From Dreissena polymorpha (lineage: Eukaryota > Mollusca > Bivalvia > Myida > Dreissenidae), in the NCBI RefSeq assembly GCF_020536995.1, contig NC_068364.1:43631676-43695675 (forward strand): DNA of 64,000 nucleotides, in the 5' to 3' direction. The notes under the pieces were generated by a model that made no database searches, was not told the origin of the DNA, and saw only the letters and a program-made list of their open reading frames with translations. Every line of letters begins with the position of its first letter. Position 1 is the first letter of the stretch. Positions 37,289-49,606 of this stretch are shown here, one piece after another. Position numbers and translations under genes: made by a program.

Positions 37289-38584
37289 ATTATTTATGGA
37301 AACAGCCTCAAATACATAAGGACTAAGGCAATATCTTTATCTCAGTGTATCACATCTGTTACTAGAGTACTATTGTAGGTACCATTGCATTTCACTTATC
37401 TATTGATATATCTATTTGATAAGCAGATGGACAAACAGAACTCTTGTGTATTCTAGGGTTATAAATCTTGCCTCTTAGTTGGTAATAAAATGCATGCAGT
37501 GTTATGTCTCTGATATTGACAATTAAGCAAATCTGCCCTTCGGCTATTTCATATCACTCACACAAAAGAAGATTACATTGTACTTACTATTAATTTAATA
37601 GTTACTTCTTACTTGTTTCCTTTCTGTATTAAGAGGGTTTTTTCCCTTTCATATTAAAAAGTTCAATTGGTATTCAAATGAATAAACAATCAAAGTTCTT
37701 GATTTTGCCAACAAATAATGTTTTCCAATTGTGGGTCTACTCTTCTTTTCAATTATTTTTTTCTTTTAATAATTATTTCTTATTATGTTTTTATATTCTT
37801 ATATCAATAAAAAAAAGTTTTTTACACTATTTTGTTTAAAAAGTATTTAAAGAAATCAATGCAAGAATACATGACAAGTAAGGATTGTGTCAAAAAGGTG
37901 CCATTTAAGGCCATATTATCAGTTTTGGGTGCCCCAACCTGTATAGGTGAGAAGACTGTTAGAAGACTGTGGGGACAGTGGGGTATGAGGAACAACGCAT
38001 ACACAGTAATTTACAGGTTCTTGTTGAATCAAGCACAGAATTATCTGAGCATTATAATTCATTAGAATTGAAAAAAAGTTCAATCGACCAGAAAAATCCA
38101 ATTGACCAACTTTGACTTATTTGCAAAATTTTGAGAGATTGGCCTACAAATTGCATGAACAGGTATAAAACAGTGGGTATTAATAGCTTAAGACATTATT
38201 GGCAACATGTCTGTTTAATTTATATTATCAATATTGTTTAATTAGGCATGGAATATAAATTAAAATTGGGGGTAAAGTTCAATTGACCAGTATTGACCAG
38301 TAATGACCACTTCGGGAGTATTGACCGGGGCGGTTTTAACCGGTAAAAACCGCCGGTTAAAACCGGGGGCGGTCGATTGGTGCCAACCCTGCCAGCATTC
38401 ACATATCACACTGTTATCTTTTTCTAGACTGTAAATTGTAATGATTCTGAACATTTAAATGATTAAACAGTGCCACTCTCTTTTTACTGACAAAATAGCA
38501 GTGGTTGAGTGATCAATGTAAAACAGTAGATATCCATTTCCAGAAGTTTAAAAGTCCTTTTTCACTGAAACTTTGTATGGGTAA

Positions 38585-39434
38585 CAGGGGTGGCAAAATT
38601 TAAAAAAAAACTTTACTTGTCCACGGACAACCATTTAGGAAATATAACTTGTTCTTTTCTGAACTACACTTGTCCGTTTACATGTATGTTTATATAAACT
38701 GTAACGCATGTACTGATTAATGTTCAATATTGTGATATAAATCAAAATGAATATAATTTGCATGTTTCAGTTACAGGTATTTCCATGGGGCATTCTTTAA
38801 ATAAGTATAATTATAAACGATATAAAGACTTTCTCACACTTTTAATCTTGCTAAGCTATTGTTACACATACAGTATTAAAATCTCAAATACATTTATTTT
38901 GTTGCATTTTCCTATCAAAGTGTGTCAAATTACTAACATGGTCTCATTAAGTTGTCACATAAGTTTTAATTTTTCATTCACAAAATGTGAAGTAGACTCC
39001 AGTAGTTCCATCTTAATCTAAACAATAAAAAAATGCTCCATTTTTAATGTTAAAAATTGTCTGAAATAACACAGTAGACGGTGTTTTGATTATCTCAGTC
39101 CTATACTTTCATATCTGTCTGATTGTAAAAATAAAGAACCAGTCTGTACACTGTTAAACAGTTGGGCCGCATGTTGAAAATGCGGCACATGTTCCTTTTT
39201 TGTGGGCCGGTTAACTCCGTATTTAAGCTTCATTGCTCCGCAAATAGCACTGACAATGTATCTCGTGTCAACATCCGGATATATAAAACTGATTTACAGC
39301 TTATATTTTTTGTATTCCTTGTATTTTTTTAAAACTGGTTGTTCACGGACAACTTTATTGAAAAAAAAATCAGTTGCCCAGACAAGCAAAAAGTACGACT
39401 CGGGCAACTTGGACATTTGATTTTGCCACCACTG
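38585..39434. mobile_element. hAT-like element with 5-bp duplication
   Basis: The ends are CAGGGGTGGCAAAAT and, inverted, CAGTGGTGGCAAAAT: 14 of 15 match. The flanks GGTAA lie directly on both sides. Subterminal ACTTGTCC/GTCCACGGACAACC words recur. It is non-coding and lies in the CDC6 5' UTR intron. Confidence 0.75.
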
Positions 39435-39817
39435 GGTAATGAACAAAAACTTTGAAAGTTGTTTTTCACTGATGCAAATACCAAAACCATTAGAAGTCAG
39501 AATAAATAGCAACCTGCTGAATGCTTTGTCAACAATAACGATTAAGGTTTAATTTAGATAAGTTCAATTTGAAGTTTCCCTCAATTGATTTAACAGTTAA
39601 AGTCACAATCTGTAATTGCTGTGGAAGAAAAACATCGGCTTAAAAAAAATGAGGACGTAGTTTGTATGCATCTATTGCTATTTAAACTCCTATTAGGTCT
39701 CCAAAATCTTTGAACTAGAGTAGAGAGACGCGTTGCAAACACAAAAATAAAAAACAAAGCCTGAAAAATCAAACATCATGATTGCTATCAAAATTGCAAA
39801 TTCATATATAATCGTAC

Positions 39818-39905
39818 CTGTTCTTTGAGGCTGATTGTGTTAAACAAGATGTTTCATTCAAAGTAATGTTCTTTCAAATAATTTTCTGCTAACAATTTAA
39901 GATAA
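39818..39905 (-). other. CDC6: Predicted CDC6 5' non-coding exon
   Basis: A GTACGA donor follows AACAG at 39818. The transcript start is not defined, so the upper limit is approximate. The exon would splice to the acceptor at about 35194, just ahead of the CDC6 start codon. It contains a tiny upstream reading frame of five codons (39840-39857, minus). The assignment rests on the donor and on the promoter motifs immediately upstream; it is inferred. Confidence 0.45.
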
Positions 39906-39924
39906 TAAACTGTGTTTAGGAAAC

Positions 39925-39960
39925 TTGGCGGGAAGTTGACTTCCGCCGTCATCTGATTGG
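39925..39960 (-). promoter_or_regulatory. E2F-like site and CCAAT box, probable CDC6 promoter
   Basis: TTGGCGGGAA at 39925-39934 fits the E2F consensus. ATTGG at 39956-39960 is a CCAAT box when read on the minus strand. Their order and spacing suit a minus-strand start below 39925. CDC6 is an established E2F target in animals, so these motifs fit the gene downstream. Confidence 0.55.
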
Positions 39961-41038
39961 ACGATATTAAGCTTTAACACCGGAAATCAGCAGAAAGAAA
40001 ACGGCTAATCACCACAATACAACGCAATCACTTCGATTATAATATGATAAATACAGGACAATGGACACAATTCCTCAATGTCAAAAATTAAGTAAGCGAT
40101 ATGTTTAGAAAAAACTGGACATGAATTATACAAGATATTTTTCTGAAACTACAATACCTATCTTAACGAAATGTGATGAGGAAAATCGTAGAGATCTATG
40201 AATTAAGATGAAATAAATATATCAATTTCTGTTTGCAACCTATAATGAAAACAATGATAAATGTAGATTTTTTCTTTAAAACGCTCATTGCCAATTGTAT
40301 AACCGGTTATGCCGTCGTGCGTCTTCATTTTCCAATATAATAAAATCAGGAATAAGGTTTACGTGAAAACACATTCGAATGCGGCGCATGTGCGATAAAC
40401 AAGTTGTATTGATTTCCATTTAAGGCATGCTCGTAAGTTGTCTCGCATAACTCTGCCCTTGACATTACATTTCAGTAACGATGTATGCTGCCAAGTACAC
40501 ATAATGAAAGAAAGCAGGAGAATGTGTATACTATACATGAAACATAGCAAGTAACTGCTTAAATAGAGGTAAGCAAGACTAGTGATTTTATAATAATTTT
40601 TAAAAGGATCGTTTTCTACATTCTGCATTCAATTTATAACTTGTCTTTTGTATATTTCTATACAATATATTATTATTTCATTATTTTAACTTTTAAAAAC
40701 AAATATACATTTTGTCTCTTAGAAGATTTACATCATTTAATGAAGACTTCAGCGTGTTACTGCCATTTCTATTTGATCGCATGTTGAACTTGTGTGACGC
40801 ACGGAGTTGTTCAAATTATATTATAAATCATGCGTCAAGATTATATCCGTTTATCTAGATGTGTAATCATTGACACATGTTCAATACTAAAAGGAACATG
40901 AACTGTACGTGTTTTGCCAACAACACTAAGCAACAAATTTAAAGGTAGAGGTTTCAATTTGCTTCCGACTTCCACGTTAACTTTTCCAGACCCACCCGTT
41001 TCTCCTCCTCCTCCTCCTCCTCCCTCCTCCTCCTCCTC

Positions 41039-41117
<79 letters not shown>

Positions 41118-41119
41118 CA

Positions 41120-41195
<76 letters not shown>

Positions 41196-41229
41196 CTACT
41201 ACTACTACTACTACTACTACTACTGCTAT

Positions 41230-41262
<33 letters not shown>

Positions 41263-41263
41263 A

Positions 41264-41340
<77 letters not shown>

Positions 41341-42325
41341 CACTACCATTACCACCACTACTACTGCTACCACCACTACTACTAATAATAATAATAGAAA
41401 AGTGTTTATCTCGTATGTGCATATTCGGAAGTGTCAGTAGACACTAAACGACAACAAAACTACAAACATATTATTGCACATTCAATTACAAGAAATTGTG
41501 CTTGTTGACGAATACATGTACATGTAATTTCTTTCCTTCTTGGATTGTATATTAGTAAATGCACATTCTGTATGTACAGATGACAATCACGTAGGGACGT
41601 CAATGTATGTATACAATGTTACACAAGAACCGATTTCTTAAACTATCTAATCAGTCAGTCGTGTTATTTTGCATTGCTATTTTAAAGTTGTGAATGTCCG
41701 CATATAATATACTTCCCGCTCTTTTGTTGAAGAACATATGATTTAAACGAAGAACATTTGTTACTGAATTCTACATTACAAGTCGTGTTTCCTTCACTTA
41801 AGCATTACAATTTGGATAGGCGTTCTACATTTAACTATTATGTATGTGTCCGGGTGTATGACACAGTATTAAGTTCATTGTATAGCAATAAATTAAAAAG
41901 GCAACCATATTATGAAAAGCTAAAGTGAAATTTCAATCTGGGGATTTATAATCGAATATTCGAATATAATCGAATACAGAAAACGAATTTGTCAATACGA
42001 ATTCATGACCTTTTTGTAGTTTTGTCAAAATGTGAGCATGTCCCTTTTACGACCTTTTGCTTGGTGTAGATAACCGCAATTTGCTTAATGTTGTGAGCAG
42101 TAATCGCTCAAGTGGAGGAAAGTAATACAAATACTTATATGCAATACCACATATTATTTCTAACTTTTGCAGTAGTATCTTCTTCATATGACATTTTCTC
42201 TTTTTTTAAATGTATACACTTTATTTACACGTTGTTACTTGTACACATATTAAACGGCAATAACGATTCTGAGAGTAGCAAGGTGAAAAGCTCATTCCAA
42301 ATACAAACCCTGTATCAGATCATTT
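39961..42325. other. Gene-poor DNA between the CDC6 promoter and the repeat-rich block
   Basis: No gene is recognised. It contains the trinucleotide array at 40998-41397. Long serine-, tyrosine- or leucine-only frames here are products of that array. Confidence 0.45.
40998..41397. repeat. Compound trinucleotide microsatellite (CTC)n(CTA)n
   Basis: A short CTC tract is followed by about 350 bp of mostly ACT/CTA repeats with CAC, GCT and TTC interruptions, ending in AATAATAATAAT. It gives homopolymeric reading frames in every frame, none of them credible proteins. Confidence 0.97.
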
Positions 42326-42567
42326 GAGTCGTGTTCTGAGAAAACTGGACATTATGCATGTGCGTAAAGTGTCGTCCCAGATTAGCCTGTGCAGTCCGCA
42401 CAGGCTAATCAAGGACAACACTTTCCGCTTTTATGAGATTTTTCGTTTAAATGAAGTCTCTTCTTAGCAAAAATCTAATTTTGGCGGAAATAGTCGGACT
42501 GCACAGGCAAATCTGGGACGACACTTTACGCACATGTATTATGCCCAGCTTTTTCAGAACGCGACTC
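42326..42567. mobile_element. Fold-back MITE, GAGTCG...CGACTC family
   Basis: The outer arms are GAGTCGTGTTCTGAGAAAAC and, inverted, GAGTCGCGTTCTGAAAAAGC. The inner arms carry GCGTAAAGTGTCGTCCCAGA. A nearly perfect palindrome AGCCTGTGCAGTCCGCACAGGCT lies in the left half. Further copies are at 51035, 54012, 55819, 57206 and 63199. It is non-coding. Confidence 0.8.
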
Positions 42568-43188
42568 ATTTTATCGGTTAACAACAGCTGCCTACATAAA
42601 TGACGCACCTAAAAGTTTACTACCATGCATCAGATTTACTAATAGTTTTATTTATTTTTTATTCATCTAATAGTTTCATTTATTTATTTATTTTTTTATT
42701 TAATAGTTGTATAAATTCATTCGTTCGTTCGTTCGTTCGTTCATTAATGTATTTCTTTATTTTTGTATTTCTTTATTTACGTAATTAGGCAAAAAGAGAA
42801 TACTAGGTCGGTGCCGAATAAAGCAAAGTTTATTTTGCGAGGCTTAGAAAATCTGAACCACGAGCCTTGGCGAGCCTCGCCGTTATATTATTCTAAGATT
42901 CGCCTGATATATTACTTTATAAATATATATTATACCATTTATATTATAATTAATCAAACTAAACCCCATCAGAGAGAAGAAAATTAATGTTATCTAATAG
43001 AAAACAACTGTACTTTGAAACATTGTTTGCAGTCGTCTAACTTATCAGGTACTGAACCAGCTGTGACCCTAGATATATACCGGTAGATACGTGTACACAT
43101 GTTCACGATTGGACCATATCTGCTGAAATTGTTCGGTAGATAAAGATTCATTTCTCGATAGGGGGGTCAGCGTCAAGCCTATGCGTAT

Positions 43189-43418
43189 TTAACCCATTTA
43201 TGCCTAGCGTCTGGAAAAAGGGCCTTGGCAAACAGCGTTGACCCAGATGAGACGCCGCATGATGCGGCGTGTCATCAGGGTCTGCGCTGTTTGCTTAAAG
43301 GAATTTCTGTAAGAAATATTCTAAATATAGAAATAAATATACTGAAAATCCTTTATTGTTTAAATAAATTGATCTAATTTAGAAGGATGGGAGAGTCCAC
43401 TAGGCATAAATGGGTTAA
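43189..43418 (+). mobile_element. TTAA-flanked miniature element, hairpin family 1
   Basis: It has the same ends, internal stem and length as the copy at 9158-9386, with TTAA intact on both sides. It lies only about 15 bp from the start of the pearl-like array that follows. Confidence 0.8.
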
Positions 43419-43432
43419 AGTCCTTTGTTTTT

Positions 43433-45165
43433 AGCTCACCTGAGCACAACGTGCTCATGGTGAGCTTTTGTGATCGCCTTTTCTCCGTCGTGCGTCATCC
43501 CTTGTGCGCTGTGCGTTGTGCGGCGTCAACATTGGCCTCGTTTACTCTCTAGAGGCCACATTTATTGTCCAATCTTTATGAAATTTGGTCAGAAGATCGG
43601 TCTCAATGATATCTTGGATGAGTTCGAAAATGATTACGTTTGCTTAAATAACTTGGGTGCCAAGGGGTGGGGCATTTTCCTTATATGGCTATACATGACT
43701 ATAGTAAAATCTTGTATACACACTAGAGGCCACATTTATTGTCTGCTCTTCATGAAACTTGGTCAGAAGATTCATCCCAATAATATCTTGGATGAGTTCG
43801 AAAATGATGCCGGTTGGTTGAAAAACATGTCCGCCAGAGGGCGGGGCATATTTCCTTATATGGCTATAGTAAAACCTTGTTAACACTCTAGAGGCCACAT
43901 TTATGTTCCGATCTTCATGAAATTTGGTCAGAAGATTTGTTCCAATGATATCTTGGATGATTTCAAAAAAGGTAACCTTTGCTTTAAAAACATGGCTGTC
44001 AAGGGGTGGGGCATTTTTCCTTATATGGCTATATATGGCTATAGTAAATCTGTTTACACTCTAGAGGCCACATTTATTGTCTGGTCTTCATGAAACTTGG
44101 TCAGAAGATTCATCCCAATAATACCTTGGACGAGTTCGAAAATGATGTCGGTTGGTTGAAAAACATGGCCGCAAGGGGGCGGGGCATTTTTCCTTTTACG
44201 GCTATAGTAAAACCTTGTTAACACTCTAGAGGCCAAATTTATTTTCCGATCTTCATGAAACTTGGTCAGAAGATTTGTCCCAATGATATCTTGGCTGAGT
44301 TTGAAAATGGTAACCTTTGCTTGAAAAACATGGCTGCCAAGGGGCGGGGCATTTTTCATAATATGGCTTTATATGGCTATAGTAAAATCTTGTTAGCACT
44401 CTAGAGGCCACATTTATAGTCGGATCTTCATGAAACTCGGTCAGATTATTCATCCCAATAATATCTTGGACGAGTTCAAAAATGATGCCGGTTGGTTGAA
44501 AAACATGGCCACCACAGAGCGGGGTATTTTTCCTTATATGGCTATAGTAAAACCTTGTTAACACTCTAGATGTCACATTTATTTTCTGATCGTCAAGAAA
44601 CTTGGTCAGAAGATTTGTCCCAATGATGTCTTGCATGAGTTGCTTTAAAAACATTGCCACCAGGGGCGGGGAATTTTTCCTTATATGGCTATATATGGCT
44701 GTCGTAAAACCTTGTTAACACTCTAGAGGCCACATTTATTGTCCAATCTTCATGAAATTTGGTCAGAAAATTGGTCTCAATGGTATTTTGGATAAGTTCG
44801 AAAATAATTATGTTTGCTTGAAAAACATGGCTTCCAAGGGGCGGAGCATTACTCTTTTTATGGCTATAGTAAAATATTGTTAACACTCTAGAGGCCATAT
44901 TTACTCCGATCTTCATGAAACTTGGTCAGAATTATAATCCCGATAATTTCTTAGACGAGTTCAAAAATGATGCCGGTTGGTTGAAAAACATGGCTGCAAG
45001 CGGGCGGGGCATTTTTCCTTATATGGCTATAGTAAAACCTTGTTTACACTCTAGAGGCCACATTTATTTTCCGATCTTCATGAAACTTGGTCAGAAGATT
45101 TGTCCCAATAATATCTTGTTATCTCAGCTAAGCGACTTGGGCCTTTCAGGCCCTCTTGTTATGTA
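43433..45165 (+). repeat. Pearl-like bivalve element with about ten tandem core units
   Basis: The 5' end is a strong hairpin: AGCTCACCTGAGCAC, AAC loop, GTGCTCATGGTGAGCT. A GC-rich GTGCGTTGTGCGGCG tract follows, then about ten core units marked by CTAGAGGCCACATTTATTGT. The units alternate in type: A (GTAACCTTTGCTTGAAAAAC, about 173 bp) and B (GATGCCGGTTGGTTGAAAAA, about 165 bp). The 3' end is a short hairpin, GGGCCTTTCAGGCCC, then TCTTGTT. This plan (5' hairpin, tandem core, 3' hairpin) is that of the pearl/HINE elements described in bivalves. Open frames inside are not genes. Confidence 0.75.
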
Positions 45166-46055
45166 AAATAATGCAGCCCCAGGCGCGGGTAGACCTCATA
45201 AACTTCGAAATACCCACACTGTAAAGTTTGAATTTTTCATGTCAACTTTCATAATGACCAAATTAGATCTACATTCCAATACATCCCCGTACACAGTTGG
45301 ATATATTATGTTATAACCTGGTGAAAAAAAACGGCAGTTAAATACAACCTCCAAAAAGATGTGAGGTTAGAAACCAGTATAACAATTAACTGCAAACTGG
45401 GTTCTCGGCCCATTACTAACGTGTATACGGTAGTTTCAAATGGATATCAAATCACACCATTTTAACTGTACTTTAAACATCTTAATCATACTGCACTCGC
45501 CCATGGGCTCTCAACTTTTCTCTCATGTCTCTCGGATTGCGCATGCGTAACCTAAAATTCCTTAAGTAACAACCTGTCCATTTACAAATGTACACATAGA
45601 ATAATATAACATATTAACAAGCTGCTGCATATCTGAATAAATTCTAAGCAGTTAAAAGGCGTGTTCTATTTAACGTGTTAGCATCGAGTGTCATTATTCC
45701 CATACTCGTAATTGACTTCCATTGCACATTTATTACTAGTATTAGGGCTTTAACTGCGCATAATGATAACGTTTAAGTTATCTTCAACTATTGATAAGAG
45801 AAATAACAATATTTACTTAACGACTCTTGTTATATTCTGCTAAGCAGTGCGTGTATGTTGTTAACCGTTGTTTCGATTGCTTATTTCGTATATTAAAACA
45901 CAAACAACATCGACTATAATCACACCAATTGTACGAGGAACATGATATATGATAACCATTACAACAACAACAAAAATATATTTTCACACACACAGACATA
46001 CTATTAGAACTATTCTTAAGACTTCTTTGAATACAACTACTATTTCAACAACAAA
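45166..46055. other. Intergenic DNA, no gene recognised
   Basis: No coding exon, RNA gene or named repeat is seen. Short open frames are isolated and without domains. Confidence 0.4.
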
Positions 46056-46222
<167 letters not shown>

Positions 46223-46589
46223 TCACCCGCAACAGCATCATAAATGAAATAATTATTCAATAAAGTGTCTGTAATACCAATTAGATTGAGGAATATATTC
46301 GTGATTTAAAATATAATGGGAACTTAGTACAAGGTTTAAAATTATCGTTAATAAGTGTTTATCTTACATTTTGACGTCTACAGTAAAAGTAATTTTTGTA
46401 AACGTATTCCTTTTTAACTTGTTAACACTGGATTAACTGCAATTAACTTTGTTTAATTTCTAATCGTTTGTGTTGGTATTGAAATTTCAATTGTCTATTA
46501 TACCGTTTTTTTTCTTCTTCTGATTTTATTCACATCGCTTAATATGAAAAAAATACATGTATATGGTATAATTCGTTTTGCGGTAGAAA

Positions 46590-47200
46590 ACATTAAGCGT
46601 TGTTTTCGCAGATGCATAAACACCATTAATTCGAGCCATCATTACATTTCCTAATGTTGTAGATGCATTAACAATATCGACCCATGGTGCGAAGAATACT
46701 TACTCTGTAGTTACATAAACAGCATCGTTCCGTACAGCAATATAACACTTACGTTCCTAGGTGTATAAACAACACAGGTTCAATGTAGGATTGAATACTT
46801 ATATTCCTAGATAGGCCTACATTAACAGAATTGTAAACAGCAGCGTTTCAAAGTGCGATTGAATACTTATTTTTGTAGATATATATCAGCGTCGTTTCAA
46901 AGTGCGATAGAATACTTATTTTCGTAGATATATATCAGCGACGTTTCAAAGTGCGATAGAATACTTATGATCGTTGATGCATTACCAGCATCGTTTTAAA
47001 GTGCAATTTATAGCTTATTTTCGTTCATAGATGCAGATGCACAGCATATTCTTTCATAGCACGACTGATTATGTATTTTCGTATATATATATATATATAA
47101 AATATATAAAATTTATATAAGTTTCCGACTTATACATTACATACATTAACATATAAGTGTCAAAGTGTCGTTGAATATATAGATTCACAGTATCGTTTCA
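46590..47200. repeat. Degenerate ~49-bp tandem repeat
   Basis: Three clear units at about 46850-47000 share CAGCGTCGTTTCAAAGTGCG and ATAGAATACTTATTTTCGTA. More worn copies extend on both sides, recognised by CAGCATCGTT and GAATACTTA words. A TA-rich tract follows at 47080-47110. It is non-coding. Confidence 0.65.
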
Positions 47201-48604
47201 AAGATTGCTTGTTATCTACGATATCATATATTGCCCCTTTAACAAAGTTCAACAACAAAAACGTGACAATTTATGAACACTGTTACGTATCCGGCACATC
47301 TATTGAGTCACCGGTCGATCAGTCCAGCTGGGGGCGGTTTCATACGAATAATGCTACATTGAAAGGAAATGAACAACTAGGTAAAACTGTATAAGACCTG
47401 CGTTGCAAATGTTTAACTAACATTGTGTAGACATTAACTAACGGACTAAAATATATTATAGTCGTGCCTCTTATTTAACGTGCCAAAGTGGATAGTGTTA
47501 TTATTCAAGGTCAAGGTATTGCTGCTTTATTTTAATTCATTTAAACGAAGATCCTATGTTTACGAAATGTTTCGGCTGTGTTCAATGTGTTGTTGTTGTG
47601 TTGTTGTTGCTGTGTTTGTCAAGTTAAGTTTGTTTTAAGTCTATTTATATGAGCTCGTTGCATCGAAAGCCTAAGGCATATTTAAACGCTTTCGAGTCTG
47701 TTTCCTGGGTAGAACCCGTACTTGTTTAAACCGGAGTATATGCGTTTGATTGAACATAAATTAAAATTTACCATTAAATTTATATAAGTTTCCGACTATC
47801 TGTTATTTAGATAAAGCATTTAATTACGAACGTTTAAATAGTCACGCAGAGTAGTACACATTTAGAACTCGAACGTTCATGTATATAGGAAACTCAACAA
47901 CTTGGTCACGACCTTGGGTAGGATCTTTAAGTTTATCCATCTTTGTAAGAGAACAGTTCACTATTTTAGCACGTTGCTACGATTCGTTATTGATTGTGTT
48001 GTTAAACTAGCTTACATATGAATGCACACTCAATGTTAACTTGCAAAATTTAGTATGTCATGCTTTACGTGGTAAACAAGAATTTTACGGAAGGGCAAAA
48101 AGGCAATAATGAAGATGGTACGTATTGAAATAGTCTGGATTACTTTCCCCTGACACAATGCTGATGGTACTGATAAAAACTCGCTATTGATTGAGGATTT
48201 TAGCCTTCGTAAATAAAAAGATATATTAAGATTGAATTTAGTGTTAGCTCGTAAATCAGCCATTCATAAATATACCAGACTTATGTTAAGTAGATAGGGT
48301 AGTCGTTAACTTAATTGTTTTTGTTATGTTGTGCTAATCGCTTTGCACATGGAGTTTGTACTGCAAACGATAATGTACGAATCGCTCAACTAACGAATCA
48401 CCCAATGTTCTATAAAGGTTTGGAACAATCAATTGTTGAGGTAGAACTCCGTTATATTTTGCCATTTCGTAGTTTAATTTGAGTATGTATGGTGTTATAA
48501 GTTGTTGTATAATACAATTGAATAAAAATATTTGTAAACACTTATATTACACGTATAAACATAACATAATACAATTTCATAAAAGAATGTCTTTAAAATA
48601 AGTA

Positions 48605-48705
48605 TTCAACAACAACAACAACAACAATAAAATAATAATAATAATAATAATAATGAATACATAAATAATAATAATAATAATAAATATATAATAATAATAA
48701 AAACA
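48605..48705. repeat. (AAC)n/(AAT)n microsatellite
   Basis: A short AAC tract is followed by interrupted AAT repeats over about 100 bp. Confidence 0.9.
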
Positions 48706-48939
48706 TGACCTCCGTAACAAAGCATTTAACGTTTTAGAGTATTTTATTTCATAAGGATTGGTGACTGGATAATGAACGCCTGTTATATCGGAATGCCTTT
48801 CTGCGAATAAACCATCGCGTCCGACAGTGTTTTATTTCCCAGACGTTAAGAAAATGCTAAAAGAAATGCAACTCACAATTATTGTTCAATTGACTTCAGT
48901 ACCGCATTGATAAGACCTATTTGTTCTTACAATCGATGG

Positions 48940-49169
<230 letters not shown>

Positions 49170-49606
49170 TGTGAACGAGTCGGGTACGAGGCTTCGCACT
49201 GCAATAGTTCAACTGTTACATTCTTTGGTATCGTAAAGAAAGGCATTTGTAATATCGTTGATATTTAGGTCCCTTACACCAAGTCGAGTATATGTCATTT
49301 AGTTTTCGGCGAGTTCTCCAACCCTTATGAAAGGTTGATAAACTTTACAAGAGAACATGATTCTAATCATCGATATGCTATTCATTTCATATTGGTGAAA
49401 AAAATTGCACCACTACTAATGTGTAAGCGTCTCTTTATTTAACGTCCGACAGAAAATACTCAATCTCGTACACATGTATTGTTAATTAGAAACAAGCTTT
49501 GAATTGAAAACGTTGAACTATATACATTGCGTCGAAAAATACGACAACAAAACTAGTGATCTTTATTTCTTCATTTTAGAATAGCTCTGAGAATCCTCAC
49601 TCAGAA

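Larger units (their letters stand above)
35239..38391. mobile_element. hAT-type element, 3.15 kb, outermost of a nested trio
   Basis: The termini are CAGGGTTGGCATATTGACC and, inverted, CAGGGTTGGCACCAATCGACC. Flanks CCAGCATT at 35231-35238 and 38392-38399 are identical 8-bp duplications. Subterminal DNA is filled with TTGACCGGTCAAT-type palindromic words. After removing the inner insertion it is about 1.35 kb. No transposase frame is seen. It lies in the CDC6 5' UTR intron. Confidence 0.9.

Noticed and set aside
40914-41447. Long frames of Tyr, Ser, Val or Leu runs on both strands
   Set aside because: They are translations of the CTA/CTC microsatellite, with no start context, domain or splice support.
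41941-41990. ATCGAATATTCGAATATAATCG palindromic words as a transposon end
   Set aside because: No matching partner end or flanking duplication was found nearby.
43470-45166. Several frames of 70-137 codons in the pearl-like array
   Set aside because: They recur once per core unit and on both strands, so they are repeat shadows.
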